From an uncultured Bacteroidales bacterium (lineage in GTDB: Bacteria > Bacteroidota > Bacteroidia > Bacteroidales > P3), in NCBI GenBank assembly GCA_900315935.1, contig ONBB01000004.1, forward strand, positions 1 through 64,000: a DNA stretch of 64,000 nt, read 5' to 3'. Of this stretch, positions 29,985-38,605 are shown one piece after another; position 1 is the stretch's first letter; every line of letters begins with the position of its first letter. The notes under the pieces are model-generated. The model did not search any database. It worked only from the letters and a program-made list of their open reading frames with translations, and was not told the DNA's origin. The position numbers and the translations under genes were made by a program.

Positions 29985-31841
29985 ATGTACAACAAAACCG
30001 AACTGACTGCCAAAGCCCACATCGAACTAATGGATATTGCCGAGAAAATGGGCATTGCCAAAGCCAAGCGCCTCGACGCGCAGGAACTCATCTACAAAAT
30101 CCTCGACCATCAAGCCTCCAACCCCGAGAAGGGCGCCCCTGAACCGCAGGACGACCCCGACGCGCAGCAGCGCAAGCGCCAGCGCCTCAAACCCAAGCTC
30201 CTGGCCGAGTCGAAACTGAAAAACCCTGAACTCCACAAGAGTGTCAAGCGCAATCCCGACCCTGCCGACCGCAAGGCGCAGGTGGTGGCCAAAATGGCCG
30301 AGGCCGAAGACCTCTCGGGTCTCAACTTCCAACTCTCTTCGTTGGAGATGCCCACCGTGCCTACCGTGCCCGAAGTGCTTTCGCCCATGGGACGCCCCCT
30401 TTTCCGCTCTGCTGAGAAGCCGGACTCTGAGCCCCAGCCGGAGGCCCGTCCCGCAGAGCAGGTTCCGCAGCCAGCCCCTGCCGCTGACAGTGCGGTGGCT
30501 CCTGCCGCCGGGGAGGCTCCCGCGAAGAAGAAGCGCGGCCGCCCGGCAAAGAAGGCTTCCCAGCCCGCCGAACCCCAGCCCGAACAGCCTGCCGCTCAGC
30601 CACAGCCTCAAAAGGAGGAGCCCCAGGCCATGAAGGAAACCCCGAAGCCCGAGGAACCCAAGCAGAAGGAGCATCCCAGGCATGACCATCCGCAGCCCCA
30701 GCACAAGGAGTTCCCCTCCGAGCACGAGGGCGTCATCGACGCCGAAGGCGTGCTCGAGATGGTGCCCGACGGCTACGGCTTCCTCCGCTCGAGCGACTAC
30801 AACTACCTCTCCAGCCCCGACGACATCTATGTCTCGCCCCAGCAGATACGCCAGTACGGCCTCAAGACGGGCGACACCATCCGCGGCCGTGTGCGCCCCC
30901 CGCGCGAGGGCGACAAGTTCTTCCCCATGGTGAAAATCCTCGAAATCAACGGCCTCACGCCCGACCAGGTGCGCGACCGCATCCCTTTCGAGAGCATGAC
31001 GCCCCTCTTCCCCAACGAGAAGTTCAAGCTCACCGGCCATCCCCAGGAGACCCTCTCCACCCGCATTATCGACCTCTTCACCCCCATAGGCAAGGGACAG
31101 CGCGGCCTCATCGTGGCACAGCCCAAGACCGGTAAGACCACCCTCCTCAAGGAGGTGGCCAACGCCATCGCCTACAACCACCCCGAGGTATACCTCATGG
31201 TGCTGCTCATCGACGAGCGCCCCGAGGAGGTTACCGACATGCAGCGCTCGGTCAAGGCCGAGGTCATCGCCTCCACCTTCGACGAGCCCGCCGACCGCCA
31301 CGTGCGCATCGCCAACATCGTGCTCGAGAAGGCCAAACGCCTCACCGAGTGCGGCCACGACGTGATGATAGTGCTCGACTCCATCACCCGCCTCGCACGC
31401 GCGTACAATACTGTACAGCCCGCCAGCGGCAAGGTGCTCTCCGGCGGTGTGGAGGCCAACGCCCTGCAGAAACCCAAGCGCTTCTTCGGTGCCGCCCGCA
31501 AGATTGAGAACGGTGGATCGCTCACCATCATCGCCACAGCCCTCACCGAGACCGGCTCAAAAATGGACGACGTCATCTTCGAGGAGTTCAAGGGCACCGG
31601 CAATATGGAGTTGCAGCTCGACCGCAAGCTTTCCAACAAGCGCATCTATCCCGCCATAGACCTCTCCGCCTCCAGCACCCGCCGCGACGACCTGCTGGTC
31701 AAGCCCGATGTGCTGGCCCGCACCCTCGTGCTGCGCAACCACCTTACCGACCTCAACCCGCTGGAGGCCATGGAGTTCCTCAAGCGCGTCATGGCCAATT
31801 CCAAGAATAACGAGGAGTTCCTCTATACCATGGACAAGTAG
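29985..31841 (+). CDS. rho: Rho transcription termination factor (with long N-terminal low-complexity insertion)
   Basis: A 618-residue Rho hexameric RNA helicase. N-terminal helical domain at residues 1-45 ('[20 protein letters not shown]'), then ~200 residues rich in Pro, Glu, Ala and Lys including a basic '[10 protein letters not shown]' patch; the cold-shock RNA-binding domain ('[19 protein letters not shown]'); the ATPase domain with Walker A 'QPKTGKTT' (Lys384) and '[14 protein letters not shown]', '[20 protein letters not shown]'. The insertion is typical of high-GC Bacteroidota and Actinobacteria Rho and may add RNA binding. The threonine aldolase starts immediately after its stop. 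Confidence 0.96.
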   Translation: MYNKTELTAKAHIELMDIAEKMGIAKAKRLDAQELIYKILDHQASNPEKGAPEPQDDPDAQQRKRQRLKPKLLAESKLKNPELHKSVKRNPDPADRKAQVVAKMAEAEDLSGLNFQLSSLEMPTVPTVPEVLSPMGRPLFRSAEKPDSEPQPEARPAEQVPQPAPAADSAVAPAAGEAPAKKKRGRPAKKASQPAEPQPEQPAAQPQPQKEEPQAMKETPKPEEPKQKEHPRHDHPQPQHKEFPSEHEGVIDAEGVLEMVPDGYGFLRSSDYNYLSSPDDIYVSPQQIRQYGLKTGDTIRGRVRPPREGDKFFPMVKILEINGLTPDQVRDRIPFESMTPLFPNEKFKLTGHPQETLSTRIIDLFTPIGKGQRGLIVAQPKTGKTTLLKEVANAIAYNHPEVYLMVLLIDERPEEVTDMQRSVKAEVIASTFDEPADRHVRIANIVLEKAKRLTECGHDVMIVLDSITRLARAYNTVQPASGKVLSGGVEANALQKPKRFFGAARKIENGGSLTIIATALTETGSKMDDVIFEEFKGTGNMELQLDRKLSNKRIYPAIDLSASSTRRDDLLVKPDVLARTLVLRNHLTDLNPLEAMEFLKRVMANSKNNEEFLYTMDK

Positions 31842-32897
31842 ATGAAACGGGGATTCGGTAGCGATAACCATTCGGGCATCAGCCCCGAGATACTGCAGGC
31901 CATCGCCGACGCCAACATGGACCACGCCTTGGCCTATGGCGACGACGAGTGGTGCCAGCGCGCCGAGGCGCTCTTCCGCGAGCACTTCGGCCCGCAGGCC
32001 AGGGTGTACTTCGTCTTCAACGGCACCGGCGCCAATGTGTTGAACATCGACGCCATGTGCCGCTCGCACGAGGCGGTGGTCTGTGCCGAAACGGCGCATA
32101 TCAATGTCGACGAGTGCGGCGCGCCCCAGCGTGTGGTCGGCTGCCGCCTGCTCACCGTCGACACGCCCGACGGCAAGCTCACGCCCCAGCTGGTGCGCAC
32201 ACGCCTCCACGGCTTCGGCTTCGAGCACCACTCCCAGCCCAAGGCCATCAGCATCAGCCAGCCCACCGAGCTCGGAACCCTCTACACCCTCGACGAAATC
32301 CGCGCCCTGGCCGACCTCACCCACTCCTACAATATGTACCTCCACGTCGACGGCGCCCGCCTGGCCAATGCCGCCGTCGCCCTCGGCTGCTCGTTCAAGG
32401 CGATGACCGCCGACCTCGGTGTCGACTGCCTCTCCTTCGGCGGCACCAAGAACGGCATGCTCATGGGCGAGAGCGTGGTGCTGCTCAACCCCTGTTTGTG
32501 GGAACGCGACCGAAGTGGAATGAAACCACAAACAGACGATATGAAGTACCGCCGCAAGCAGATGACGCAGCTATGCAGCAAGATGCGCTTCATGGCCGCC
32601 CAGTTCGAGGCATACCTCACCACCGGCCTCTGGCGCCGCAACGCCGAGCATAGCAACCGCATGGCGCAGCTGCTGTGCTCCGAGTTGCAAGGTGTCGATG
32701 GGGTGAGGGTGATGTACCCCGTGCAGGTGAACAGCGTCTTCGCCCAGCTGCCAGCCGACGTGTGGCACGCCCTGCAGGAAGAATACTTCTTCTACGACTG
32801 GGACGAGGCCAACGATGTGGTCCGCTGGATGTGCAGCTTCGACACCACCGAGGAGGACATCCGTGCCTTCGTCGCCACCCTCCGCCGACTGGTTTGA
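31842..32897 (+). CDS. Threonine aldolase (low-specificity type, PLP)
   Basis: A 351-residue fold-type I PLP enzyme of the beta-eliminating lyase family. 'GFGSDNHSGISPEIL' opens the protein; 'FNGTGANVLNIDAM' and 'ETAHINVDECGAPQ' form the cofactor pocket; the Schiff-base lysine is Lys203 in 'SFGGTKNG'; 'LHVDGARLANAAV' carries the Asp that contacts the pyridine nitrogen. It cleaves L-threonine or allo-threonine to glycine and acetaldehyde. The start abuts the rho stop with no gap, so it is translationally coupled to rho. Confidence 0.9.
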   Translation: MKRGFGSDNHSGISPEILQAIADANMDHALAYGDDEWCQRAEALFREHFGPQARVYFVFNGTGANVLNIDAMCRSHEAVVCAETAHINVDECGAPQRVVGCRLLTVDTPDGKLTPQLVRTRLHGFGFEHHSQPKAISISQPTELGTLYTLDEIRALADLTHSYNMYLHVDGARLANAAVALGCSFKAMTADLGVDCLSFGGTKNGMLMGESVVLLNPCLWERDRSGMKPQTDDMKYRRKQMTQLCSKMRFMAAQFEAYLTTGLWRRNAEHSNRMAQLLCSELQGVDGVRVMYPVQVNSVFAQLPADVWHALQEEYFFYDWDEANDVVRWMCSFDTTEEDIRAFVATLRRLV

Positions 32898-32965
32898 CGC
32901 TTGCTGCCGGTCGCCTTTTCTTATCCATTTTTTCCCCATCCGGGGGTACCCCCTCGGTGTCTAAT

Positions 32966-33032
32966 GTACCATAAGGGTCCATAGTGGTCTAGAGCCTATG
33001 TATTCCCCTAGAGAGTCCCTACCGTTCCCCTA
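32966..33032. repeat. 11-bp-period 3'-end repeat, site 2
   Basis: GTACCATAAGGGTCC lead-in, then TATTCCCCTAGAGAG, TCCCTACCGTT, CCCCTAG. Located after the threonine aldolase; the rest of 32898-33158 shows only a GGGGGTACCCCC palindrome near 32943 and AT-rich DNA before the tRNA promoter. Confidence 0.85.
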
Positions 33033-33158
33033 GCGTCTGTCTGCCAAAATTTAGCCGCCTGGGGGTGGGGTAGGGTGCATTTGATGGTGGCCTTGGAATT
33101 CTTTGATGAAAAATAAGTTGTTGATATATAATATAATGCAACTTTTTTTGAAAAAATA

Positions 33159-33190
33159 TTTGGCCAATTCGGAAAATGTTCGTACTTTTG
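33159..33190 (+). promoter_or_regulatory. Bacteroidota-type promoter of tRNA-Glu
   Basis: TTTGG at 33159-33163 and TACTTTTG at 33183-33190, spacing 24. The tRNA begins ~65 nt later. Confidence 0.8.
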
Positions 33191-33259
33191 CATCCGATTT
33201 CGAACGAGAAATCACCACGCTGCCAAGGCGCGGTTGTCAGCAAAGCAGACACCACAAAT

Positions 33260-33333
33260 GCCGCATTCGTCTAGTGGTCCAGGACATCTGCCTCTCACGC
33301 AGAAGATCACGAGTTCGACTCTCGTATGCGGTA
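33260..33333 (+). tRNA. tRNA-Glu (anticodon CTC)
   Basis: A 74-nt cloverleaf: acceptor GCCGCAT with ATGCGGT (G1:U72), D-arm GTCT/GGAC, anticodon stem TCTGC/GCAGA with loop CTCTCAC (anticodon CTC, reading GAG), T-arm ACGAG-TTCGACT-CTCGT, and A73. The G1:U72 pair plus A73 is the form seen in Bacteroidota tRNA-Glu. CCA is not encoded. Confidence 0.93.
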
Positions 33334-33335
33334 CG

Positions 33336-33364
33336 AAACCTCCCCATCCAAGGAGGTTTTTTTT
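33336..33364 (+). terminator. Rho-independent terminator after tRNA-Glu
   Basis: AAACCTCC (33336-33343) pairs with GGAGGTTT (33352-33359), followed by T-run to 33364. Confidence 0.92.
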
Positions 33365-33442
33365 ATTTGGGGACTTTTACGCAAAAAATGATTAATGGTA
33401 AATCTTTGGTAATTCGTGTTATATGTTTTTTTTCATGCGTCT

Positions 33443-33474
33443 GTGTTGAAATCCAGATTTTTTGTGTAAATTTG
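33443..33474 (+). promoter_or_regulatory. Probable promoter of truA
   Basis: TAAATTTG at 33467-33474 fits TAnnTTTG; a GTGTTG at the -33 position is weak. The start codon follows 12 nt later. Confidence 0.6.
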
Positions 33475-33485
33475 CATTTTGAATT

Positions 33486-34280
33486 ATGGCACGCTATTTT
33501 ATCCATCTGGCCTATAATGGAGCGAGTTACTGCGGTTGGCAGACCCAGCCGGGGCTCCCCACGGTGCAGCTCACCCTCGAGCAGGCGCTCTCCACGCTGC
33601 TGCGCCAGCCCGTGGCCGTCGTCGGATGCGGCCGCACCGACACCGGCGTCCACGCCAGCGACTTCTATGCCCATTTTGATGTTGATAGGTTTAATGTTGA
33701 TAAGTTGATTGGTTCGCCAACAGATCAACCTACTCACCTGTCAACACTTATTTTCAAACTCAACAATGTATTGCCGCCGGATATAGCCGTCTTCGACATC
33801 TTCCCCGTGGCCGACAACGCCCATGCGCGCTTCGACGCCACGGCCCGCACCTACCAGTACCACGTCTCCGACCGCAAGCTGCCCTTCCGCCAGGGCCTTT
33901 GCGCGCGTATCTATTATAATCCCGACCTCGACCTGATGAACCGCGCCGCCGAGGTGCTGATGGAGTACGACGACTTCACCTCCTTCGCCAAGCTCCACAC
34001 GCAGGTCAAGACCAACATCTGCCACCTCACCCACGCCCGTTGGGAGCGGGTTGGGGAGGAGCTGGTGTTCACCATCCGCAGCAACCGCTTCCTGCGCAAC
34101 ATGGTGCGCTCCGTTACCGGCACCCTGCTCGACGTGGGGCGCGGCAAGCTCACCATCGACGGCCTGCGCGAAATCATCGAGAAGAAAGACCGCTGCGCCG
34201 CCGGCGTCAGCATGCCGCCACAGGGGCTGTTCCTCACCAAGGTGGAATATCCTTGTTTGGAGTTAAGAGTTAAGAATTAA
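33486..34280 (+). CDS. truA: TruA, tRNA pseudouridine(38-40) synthase, with an in-frame repeat insertion
   Basis: A 264-residue TruA. Catalytic Asp52 in 'CGRTDTGVHA'; 'YFIHLAYNGASYCGWQ' at the start, 'ARFDATARTYQYHV' and 'FLRNMVRSVTGTLLDVGRG' later. It modifies U38-40 in the anticodon arm. Residues ~66-88 (around 'RFNVDKLIGSPTDQ') are AT-rich and replace a short loop found in homologues; they come from an 8-bp-period inverted repeat. The last residues (ELRVKN) and the stop come from a 7-bp-period array that also carries the prmA start. Confidence 0.94.
   Translation: MARYFIHLAYNGASYCGWQTQPGLPTVQLTLEQALSTLLRQPVAVVGCGRTDTGVHASDFYAHFDVDRFNVDKLIGSPTDQPTHLSTLIFKLNNVLPPDIAVFDIFPVADNAHARFDATARTYQYHVSDRKLPFRQGLCARIYYNPDLDLMNRAAEVLMEYDDFTSFAKLHTQVKTNICHLTHARWERVGEELVFTIRSNRFLRNMVRSVTGTLLDVGRGKLTIDGLREIIEKKDRCAAGVSMPPQGLFLTKVEYPCLELRVKN
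33681..33749 (+). repeat. 8-bp-period inverted repeat in truA
   Basis: Left arm of octamers GTTGATAG, GTTTAATG, TTGATAAG, TTGATTGG (33681-33712); right arm ATCAACCT, ACTCACCT, GTCAACAC (33724-33747); spacer about 11 bp. It is imperfect but clearly inverted, AT-rich against the GC-rich gene, and leaves the frame open. Confidence 0.75.
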
Positions 34281-34294
34281 GAGTTATGAGTTAT
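34260..34294 (+). repeat. 7-bp-period array at the truA/prmA junction
   Basis: GAGTTAA, GAGTTAA, GAATTAA, GAGTTAT, GAGTTAT heptamers. The truA stop (34278-34280) lies inside the array and the prmA ATG (34293) is formed at its end. Confidence 0.9.
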
Positions 34295-35138
34295 GAAATA
34301 TATTGAGGTAACATTTACTATGGACGACACCAGCCTCTGGCGCGACATGCTGGTCGATACCCTCGGCAACGAAGGCCCCTACGAGAGTTTCGTCGAGACG
34401 CCCAATGGCCTGAAAGCCTACGTGCAGGCTCCGCAGTATGACCCCGCGTGGCTTGCCGCCACCGTGCAGGCATTCCCCGTCGCGGTGCAGTACCAGGCCG
34501 CCGAGATGGAGGACCGCAACTGGAACGAGGAGTGGGAGCGCCAGCACCAGGCCGCCCTGGTGCACTACAACGGCGGCTCCGTATGGGTGCGTGCGCCGTT
34601 CCATCCTCACCGCACGGATGTTGACTACGAGCTGATTATAGAGCCCAAGATGAGCTTCGGCACCGCCCACCACCCCACCACCGCCATGATGCTGGCCTAT
34701 GTGGCCGAGCTGCCTGTGGTGGGCAAGCGGGTGCTCGACATGGGCTGCGGCACCGCCGTGCTGGGCATCCTGGCCAAGATGCGCGGCGCCGCCTACGTGG
34801 AGGGTGTCGACGTGGACGAGTGGGCCTACCGCAACGCGCAGGAGAATGCCGCCGCCAACGGCGTGGAGCTCACCCTCCGCCTCGGCGACGCCTCCTCGCT
34901 CACGGGCGCCTTCGACCTCGTCATTGCCAATATCAACCGCAACATTCTGTTGGCCGACATGGAGCGCTACGTCGCCGTCATGTCGCCCGGCGCCACGCTG
35001 CTCCTCTCCGGCTTCTACGAGGCCGACGAGGGCGCGCTGATAGCCAAAGCCAACGACTTGGGACTCACCTTCAAAGACAAGAAATCAATCGACGGCTGGT
35101 CGGCTATTCAGTTAAGAGTTATGAGTTATGAGTTATGA
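34293..35138 (+). CDS. prmA: PrmA, ribosomal protein L11 methyltransferase
   Basis: A 281-residue SAM methyltransferase. N-terminal substrate-recognition part ('RNWNEEWERQHQAALV'), SAM motif I 'VLDMGCGTAVLGILA', motif with 'GVDVDEWAYRNAQENA', and the catalytic-loop 'VIANINRNILL', all standard for PrmA, which trimethylates L11. The final eight residues, LRVMSYEL, and the stop are encoded by a heptamer array, so the original C-terminus has been replaced or extended. The start codon also lies at a heptamer array. Confidence 0.93.
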   Translation: MKYIEVTFTMDDTSLWRDMLVDTLGNEGPYESFVETPNGLKAYVQAPQYDPAWLAATVQAFPVAVQYQAAEMEDRNWNEEWERQHQAALVHYNGGSVWVRAPFHPHRTDVDYELIIEPKMSFGTAHHPTTAMMLAYVAELPVVGKRVLDMGCGTAVLGILAKMRGAAYVEGVDVDEWAYRNAQENAAANGVELTLRLGDASSLTGAFDLVIANINRNILLADMERYVAVMSPGATLLLSGFYEADEGALIAKANDLGLTFKDKKSIDGWSAIQLRVMSYEL

Positions 35139-35158
35139 GTTAAGAGTTATGAGTTAGG
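35111..35158 (+). repeat. Left heptamer inverted repeat of the four-helix-bundle unit
   Basis: Seven heptamers of type GTTATGA/GTTAAGA. Positions 35124-35155 (32 nt) are an exact reverse complement of 35533-35564. Encodes the end of prmA. Confidence 0.95.
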
Positions 35159-35166
35159 AGTTTGAT

Positions 35167-35541
35167 ATGAAGGACAGTATTGTACAAAACAAGAGTTTTG
35201 ACTTTGCGGTTTCCGCCATCAAAATCTGCCAGTATTTGACAGAAACTAGGCGTGAATTCGTCATTTCGAAGCAATTTGCCAAGAGTGCGACAAGCATAGG
35301 TGCAAACATACGGGAGGCCAGGCGTGGGCAGTCACCGGCAGACTTTGTTGCCAAATTGTCTATATCATTGAAAGAGGCCGAAGAGTCTAGATATTGGATA
35401 GAACTGCTTGTGGCAACGGAATATATATCCAGCGGCGAGGCCCAACTCATGATTGAGAAATGCGATGAGTTAATCAAAATGTTAAGCTCCATCATCAAGA
35501 CGATGCGCGACAAAAACCCATCTCCACAAAACAACTCATAA
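35167..35541 (+). CDS. Four-helix-bundle protein (23S rRNA intervening-sequence protein family)
   Basis: A 124-residue, all-helical protein matching the bIVP / TIGR02436 family: 'SFDFAVSAIKICQYLTETRR' helix 1, 'ISKQFAKSATSIGANIREAR' helix 2 with the family core 'SIGANI.EA', 'DFVAKLSISLKEAEESRYWI' helix 3, and 'LMIEKCDELIKMLSSIIKTM' helix 4. Members are found in intervening sequences of some bacterial 23S rRNA genes and as free genes, and share the fold of the retroelement accessory protein Avd. Molecular role is unproven; nucleic-acid binding is suspected. Here it lies between perfect 32-bp inverted repeats in the middle of a prmA-topB operon and ends inside the right arm, so it looks like cargo of an element. 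Confidence 0.9.
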   Translation: MKDSIVQNKSFDFAVSAIKICQYLTETRREFVISKQFAKSATSIGANIREARRGQSPADFVAKLSISLKEAEESRYWIELLVATEYISSGEAQLMIEKCDELIKMLSSIIKTMRDKNPSPQNNS

Positions 35542-35573
35542 CTCTTAACTCATAACTCATAACTAATAACTAA
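35533..35573 (+). repeat. Right heptamer inverted repeat of the four-helix-bundle unit
   Basis: AACTCATAACTCTTAACTCA followed by more heptamers (TAACTCA, TAACTAA, TAACTAA). It supplies the last Ser and stop of the four-helix gene and ends right before the topB ATG (35575). Confidence 0.95.
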
Positions 35574-35574
35574 T

Positions 35575-37410
35575 ATGATAGTTTGCATCGCAGAGAAACC
35601 CTCGGTGGCGCGTGAGATAGCCAAGGTGCTGGGAGCCAATGCCTCGCATGACGGATACATGGAGGGCAACGGCTACCAGGTTACATGGACCTTCGGCCAC
35701 CTCTGCACCCTCAAGGAGCCGCAGGACTACACCGACCAGTGGCGCCGCTGGAGCCTCGGCTCGCTGCCCATGATTCCTCCGCGGTTCGGCATCAAGCTCA
35801 TTGACAACCAGGGCTATGAGAAGCAGTTCCACACCATCGAGCGCTTGATGCAGGCCGCCGACGGCATCGTCAACTGCGGCGATGCCGGACAGGAGGGCGA
35901 GCTCATCCAGCGCTGGGTGATGCAGAAGGCCAAGGCCACCTGCCCCGTGCAGCGCCTGTGGGTCTCCTCGCTCACCGAAGAGGCTATCCGCGAGGCATTT
36001 GCCAACCTCAAGCCGCAGGAGGAGTACCAGTCCCTCTACGAGGCCGGTCTCTGTCGCGCCATCGGCGACTGGCTGCTCGGCATGAATGCCACGCGCCTCT
36101 ACACCCTCCGTTTCTCGCAGCAGAAAGGGCAGGTGCTCTCCATCGGCCGTGTGCAGACCCCCACGCTGGCCATGATAGTGAAGCGCCACTTCGAGATAAA
36201 AGACTTCAAACCAGAGAAATACTGGGTGCTCTCCACCGTCTACCGCAATGTCGTCTTCTCCTCCACCAAGGGCAAAATCAAGAAGCCCGAGGAGGGCGAG
36301 GCCGCCTTGGCGGCCATCCGCAACAGGGACTTCACCGTTACCGACATACAACAGAAGAACGGCACCGAGGCGCCGCCCAGGCTCTTCGACCTCACCTCGC
36401 TGCAGGTGGAGTGCAACAAGAAGTTCTCCTTCTCGGCCGACGACACGCTGAAGCACATCCAGAGCCTCTACGAGAAGAAACTCACCACCTATCCACGCGT
36501 GGACACCACCTACCTCTCCGACGACATCTACGCCCGCTGCCCCGGCATACTGCAGGGGCTGCACCCATACGCCTCTCTCATCCAGCCGCTTATGGGCAAG
36601 AAGCTCAAGAAGAGCAAGAAGGTGTTCGACAGCAGCAAGGTAACCGACCACCACGCCATCATCCCCACCGGCCAGGACCCCTCGCAGGCCGGCCTCACCA
36701 TGGCCGAAAAGCGCGTCTACGACCTGGTGGCCCGACGCTTCATCGCCGTCTTCCACCCCGACTGTAAGTTCAGCACCACCACCGTCCTCGGTGCAGTTAT
36801 GAGTGATGCCGATGCAGAAAAAGAACCCATAACCGAATTCAAGGCCACCGGCAAGCAGATACTCGACGAGGGCTGGCGCATCGTCTTCGGTGGCCAGGCA
36901 TCCACGCCCGACGACGATGCCAAGAAGCCCGACGACGAGGAGCAGACCCTGCCTGCCTTCACCCAGGGCGAGCACGGCCCCCACGAACCCACCCTGGCCG
37001 AGAAACAGACCACGCCCCCCAAGCCCTACACCGAGGCCACCCTGCTGCGCGCCATGGAGACCGCCGGCAAAAGCGTCGAGGACGAAGAGCTGCGCGACAC
37101 CCTCAAGGCCAACGGCATCGGCCGCCCCTCCACCCGCGCCGCCATCATCGAAACGCTCTTCAAACGCCAGTATATCAGCAAGGTGCGCAAGAGCCTCGAG
37201 CCCACGCCCATCGGCATCGCCCTCATCGGCGTCATTCAGGAGGACCTCCTCAAAAGCGCCGAGCTCACCGGCCAGTGGGAGAAGAAACTGCGCGACATCG
37301 AGGCCCGCAAATACGACGCCCGCCAGTTCCTCGACGAGCTCAAGCAGATGACCGCCCAGATAGTGCAGCAGGTCCTCGCCGACGGCACCCGACGGCTGGT
37401 CAGCCAGTAG
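35575..37410 (+). CDS. topB: TopB, DNA topoisomerase III
   Basis: A 611-residue type IA topoisomerase. The TOPRIM acidic site includes 'MIVCIAEKPSVAREIAKVLG' and 'NCGDAGQEGELIQRWV'; the active tyrosine is Tyr306 in 'KKLTTYPRVDTTYL'; 'SIGRVQTPTLAMIVKRH' is the conserved core. TopB decatenates DNA and resolves late replication or recombination intermediates. The C-terminal zinc ribbons of longer type IA enzymes are absent, a usual length for this Bacteroidota form. Translation starts just after a heptamer array. Confidence 0.94.
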   Translation: MIVCIAEKPSVAREIAKVLGANASHDGYMEGNGYQVTWTFGHLCTLKEPQDYTDQWRRWSLGSLPMIPPRFGIKLIDNQGYEKQFHTIERLMQAADGIVNCGDAGQEGELIQRWVMQKAKATCPVQRLWVSSLTEEAIREAFANLKPQEEYQSLYEAGLCRAIGDWLLGMNATRLYTLRFSQQKGQVLSIGRVQTPTLAMIVKRHFEIKDFKPEKYWVLSTVYRNVVFSSTKGKIKKPEEGEAALAAIRNRDFTVTDIQQKNGTEAPPRLFDLTSLQVECNKKFSFSADDTLKHIQSLYEKKLTTYPRVDTTYLSDDIYARCPGILQGLHPYASLIQPLMGKKLKKSKKVFDSSKVTDHHAIIPTGQDPSQAGLTMAEKRVYDLVARRFIAVFHPDCKFSTTTVLGAVMSDADAEKEPITEFKATGKQILDEGWRIVFGGQASTPDDDAKKPDDEEQTLPAFTQGEHGPHEPTLAEKQTTPPKPYTEATLLRAMETAGKSVEDEELRDTLKANGIGRPSTRAAIIETLFKRQYISKVRKSLEPTPIGIALIGVIQEDLLKSAELTGQWEKKLRDIEARKYDARQFLDELKQMTAQIVQQVLADGTRRLVSQ

Positions 37411-37460
37411 AACCCCTATGACCTCGTATGACCGCCCAATACCCGCTTTGGAACGATATA

Positions 37461-37540
37461 GTGCCATAAGCTTCCATATCCTTCCAGTGCCTTTGTATTC
37501 CCCTACCGTTCCCCTACCATTCCCCTAGAGAACCCCAGGG
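37461..37540. repeat. 11-bp-period 3'-end repeat, site 3
   Basis: GTGCCATAAGCTTCCATATC lead-in, then CCCCTACCGTT, CCCCTACCATT, CCCCTAGAGAA, CCCC. Lies after topB. Confidence 0.88.
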
Positions 37541-37584
37541 TGTTTTTTGCCCCATCGGGAGGCGTTTTTTACTTTTTGTTGTCG

Positions 37585-37619
37585 GTTTTTAATTTTTTTT
37601 GTATCTTTGCAGACTGAAT
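37585..37619 (+). promoter_or_regulatory. Promoter of corA
   Basis: TATCTTTG at 37612-37619; the -33 region is T-rich without an exact TTTGG. The gene also has a strong ribosome-binding site, AAGGAGGT, 7-14 nt before its ATG, which is unusual for this phylum and suggests high translation. Confidence 0.7.
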
Positions 37620-37675
37620 CCAAACCGTTTACTCGAATGTAGCATTCTGAATGTCAATTAAAAAGGAGGTCCGTT

Positions 37676-38605
37676 ATGATAGAAACCATCCAGCATAAAG
37701 GGGTCCGTTGGCTCGATATTACCAACCCCACCGAGGACGATTACCGTCTGCTTTTAGAAGACTATCATTTCCACCCCCTTGACATTGAGGACTGCCGCGG
37801 CACCACCCAGCGCCCCAAGATTGACGAGTACGACGACTATTTCTTCCTCATACTCCATTTCCCCTATTTCGACCGCGACAACAAGACCATCCGCATCCGC
37901 GAGGTGAAGCTCTTCTGGGGGCGCGACTACATCATCACCGTCGGCAAGGCCCACTGGGTTGTAAAGAAATTCTTCGACGAGATACAGGAAGATCTCACCG
38001 AGGGCGACGAGGATACGCAGCGCATGCTCGCCACCAGCGACCAGCTGCTATACCACATCCTCAACCGCCTCATGCTGGAGACCAACACGCTGGTGCAGCG
38101 CGTGGGTGCCGAGGTGGATCTCATCAACTACGACATTTTCAACAAGAAGGCGCGCTCCATCATCGAGCAAATCTCCATCACGCGCCGCAATATTATCCTG
38201 CTCAACACCACTTTCCGCCCGCAGCTGCGTGTGCTCCACATGTTCGAGAGCGGTGGCATCAAGGGCTTTGTGGACCCCGAGGTGGTCGATATGGAAGACT
38301 ACTGGGGCAATATTCTGGACCAGTACCAGAAGATGTTCGACTCGATTGAGGATTTCGGCGAGTTGATCGAGGGTCTTTCGCAGACGTTCGACTCGTTGCT
38401 GACCAACCGCACCAACGAGATTATGCGCGTGCTTACCTATTTCTCCACCATCATGCTCCCGCTGACGGTGGTTACGGGTTTCTTCGGTATGAACGTCGAT
38501 TTCCCCTTCACCCCCAACACCACCGCCTTCTGGATTATCCTGGGCGGTCTGGTGCTGCTTACAGCCTTGATTATCGTCTACTTCCGCCGCGTTACCGGGC
38601 GCTAA
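37676..38605 (+). CDS. corA: CorA-family Mg2+/Co2+ transporter
   Basis: A 309-residue CorA-type channel. A long cytoplasmic N-terminal domain ('HFHPLDIEDCRGTTQRPKID', 'FLILHFPYF', 'RDYIITVGKAHWVVKKFFDE') and coiled region precede two C-terminal membrane helices. The GMN pore motif is at 271-273 in 'GFFGMNVDFPF', and the short basic tail 'YFRRVTGR' is standard. CorA forms pentamers for Mg2+ uptake. It has its own promoter and overlaps the convergent ABC-F gene by 14 bp. Confidence 0.93.
   Translation: MIETIQHKGVRWLDITNPTEDDYRLLLEDYHFHPLDIEDCRGTTQRPKIDEYDDYFFLILHFPYFDRDNKTIRIREVKLFWGRDYIITVGKAHWVVKKFFDEIQEDLTEGDEDTQRMLATSDQLLYHILNRLMLETNTLVQRVGAEVDLINYDIFNKKARSIIEQISITRRNIILLNTTFRPQLRVLHMFESGGIKGFVDPEVVDMEDYWGNILDQYQKMFDSIEDFGELIEGLSQTFDSLLTNRTNEIMRVLTYFSTIMLPLTVVTGFFGMNVDFPFTPNTTAFWIILGGLVLLTALIIVYFRRVTGR

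Noticed and set aside
35124..35564. A classical insertion sequence around the four-helix gene
   Set aside because: No transposase or target-site duplication; the inverted repeats are tandem heptamers rather than IS termini. Kept as a candidate mobile unit of another kind.
35563..37467. A 634-codon open frame opposite topB
   Set aside because: Antisense shadow with low-complexity Leu/Val/Gly translation; topB is certain.
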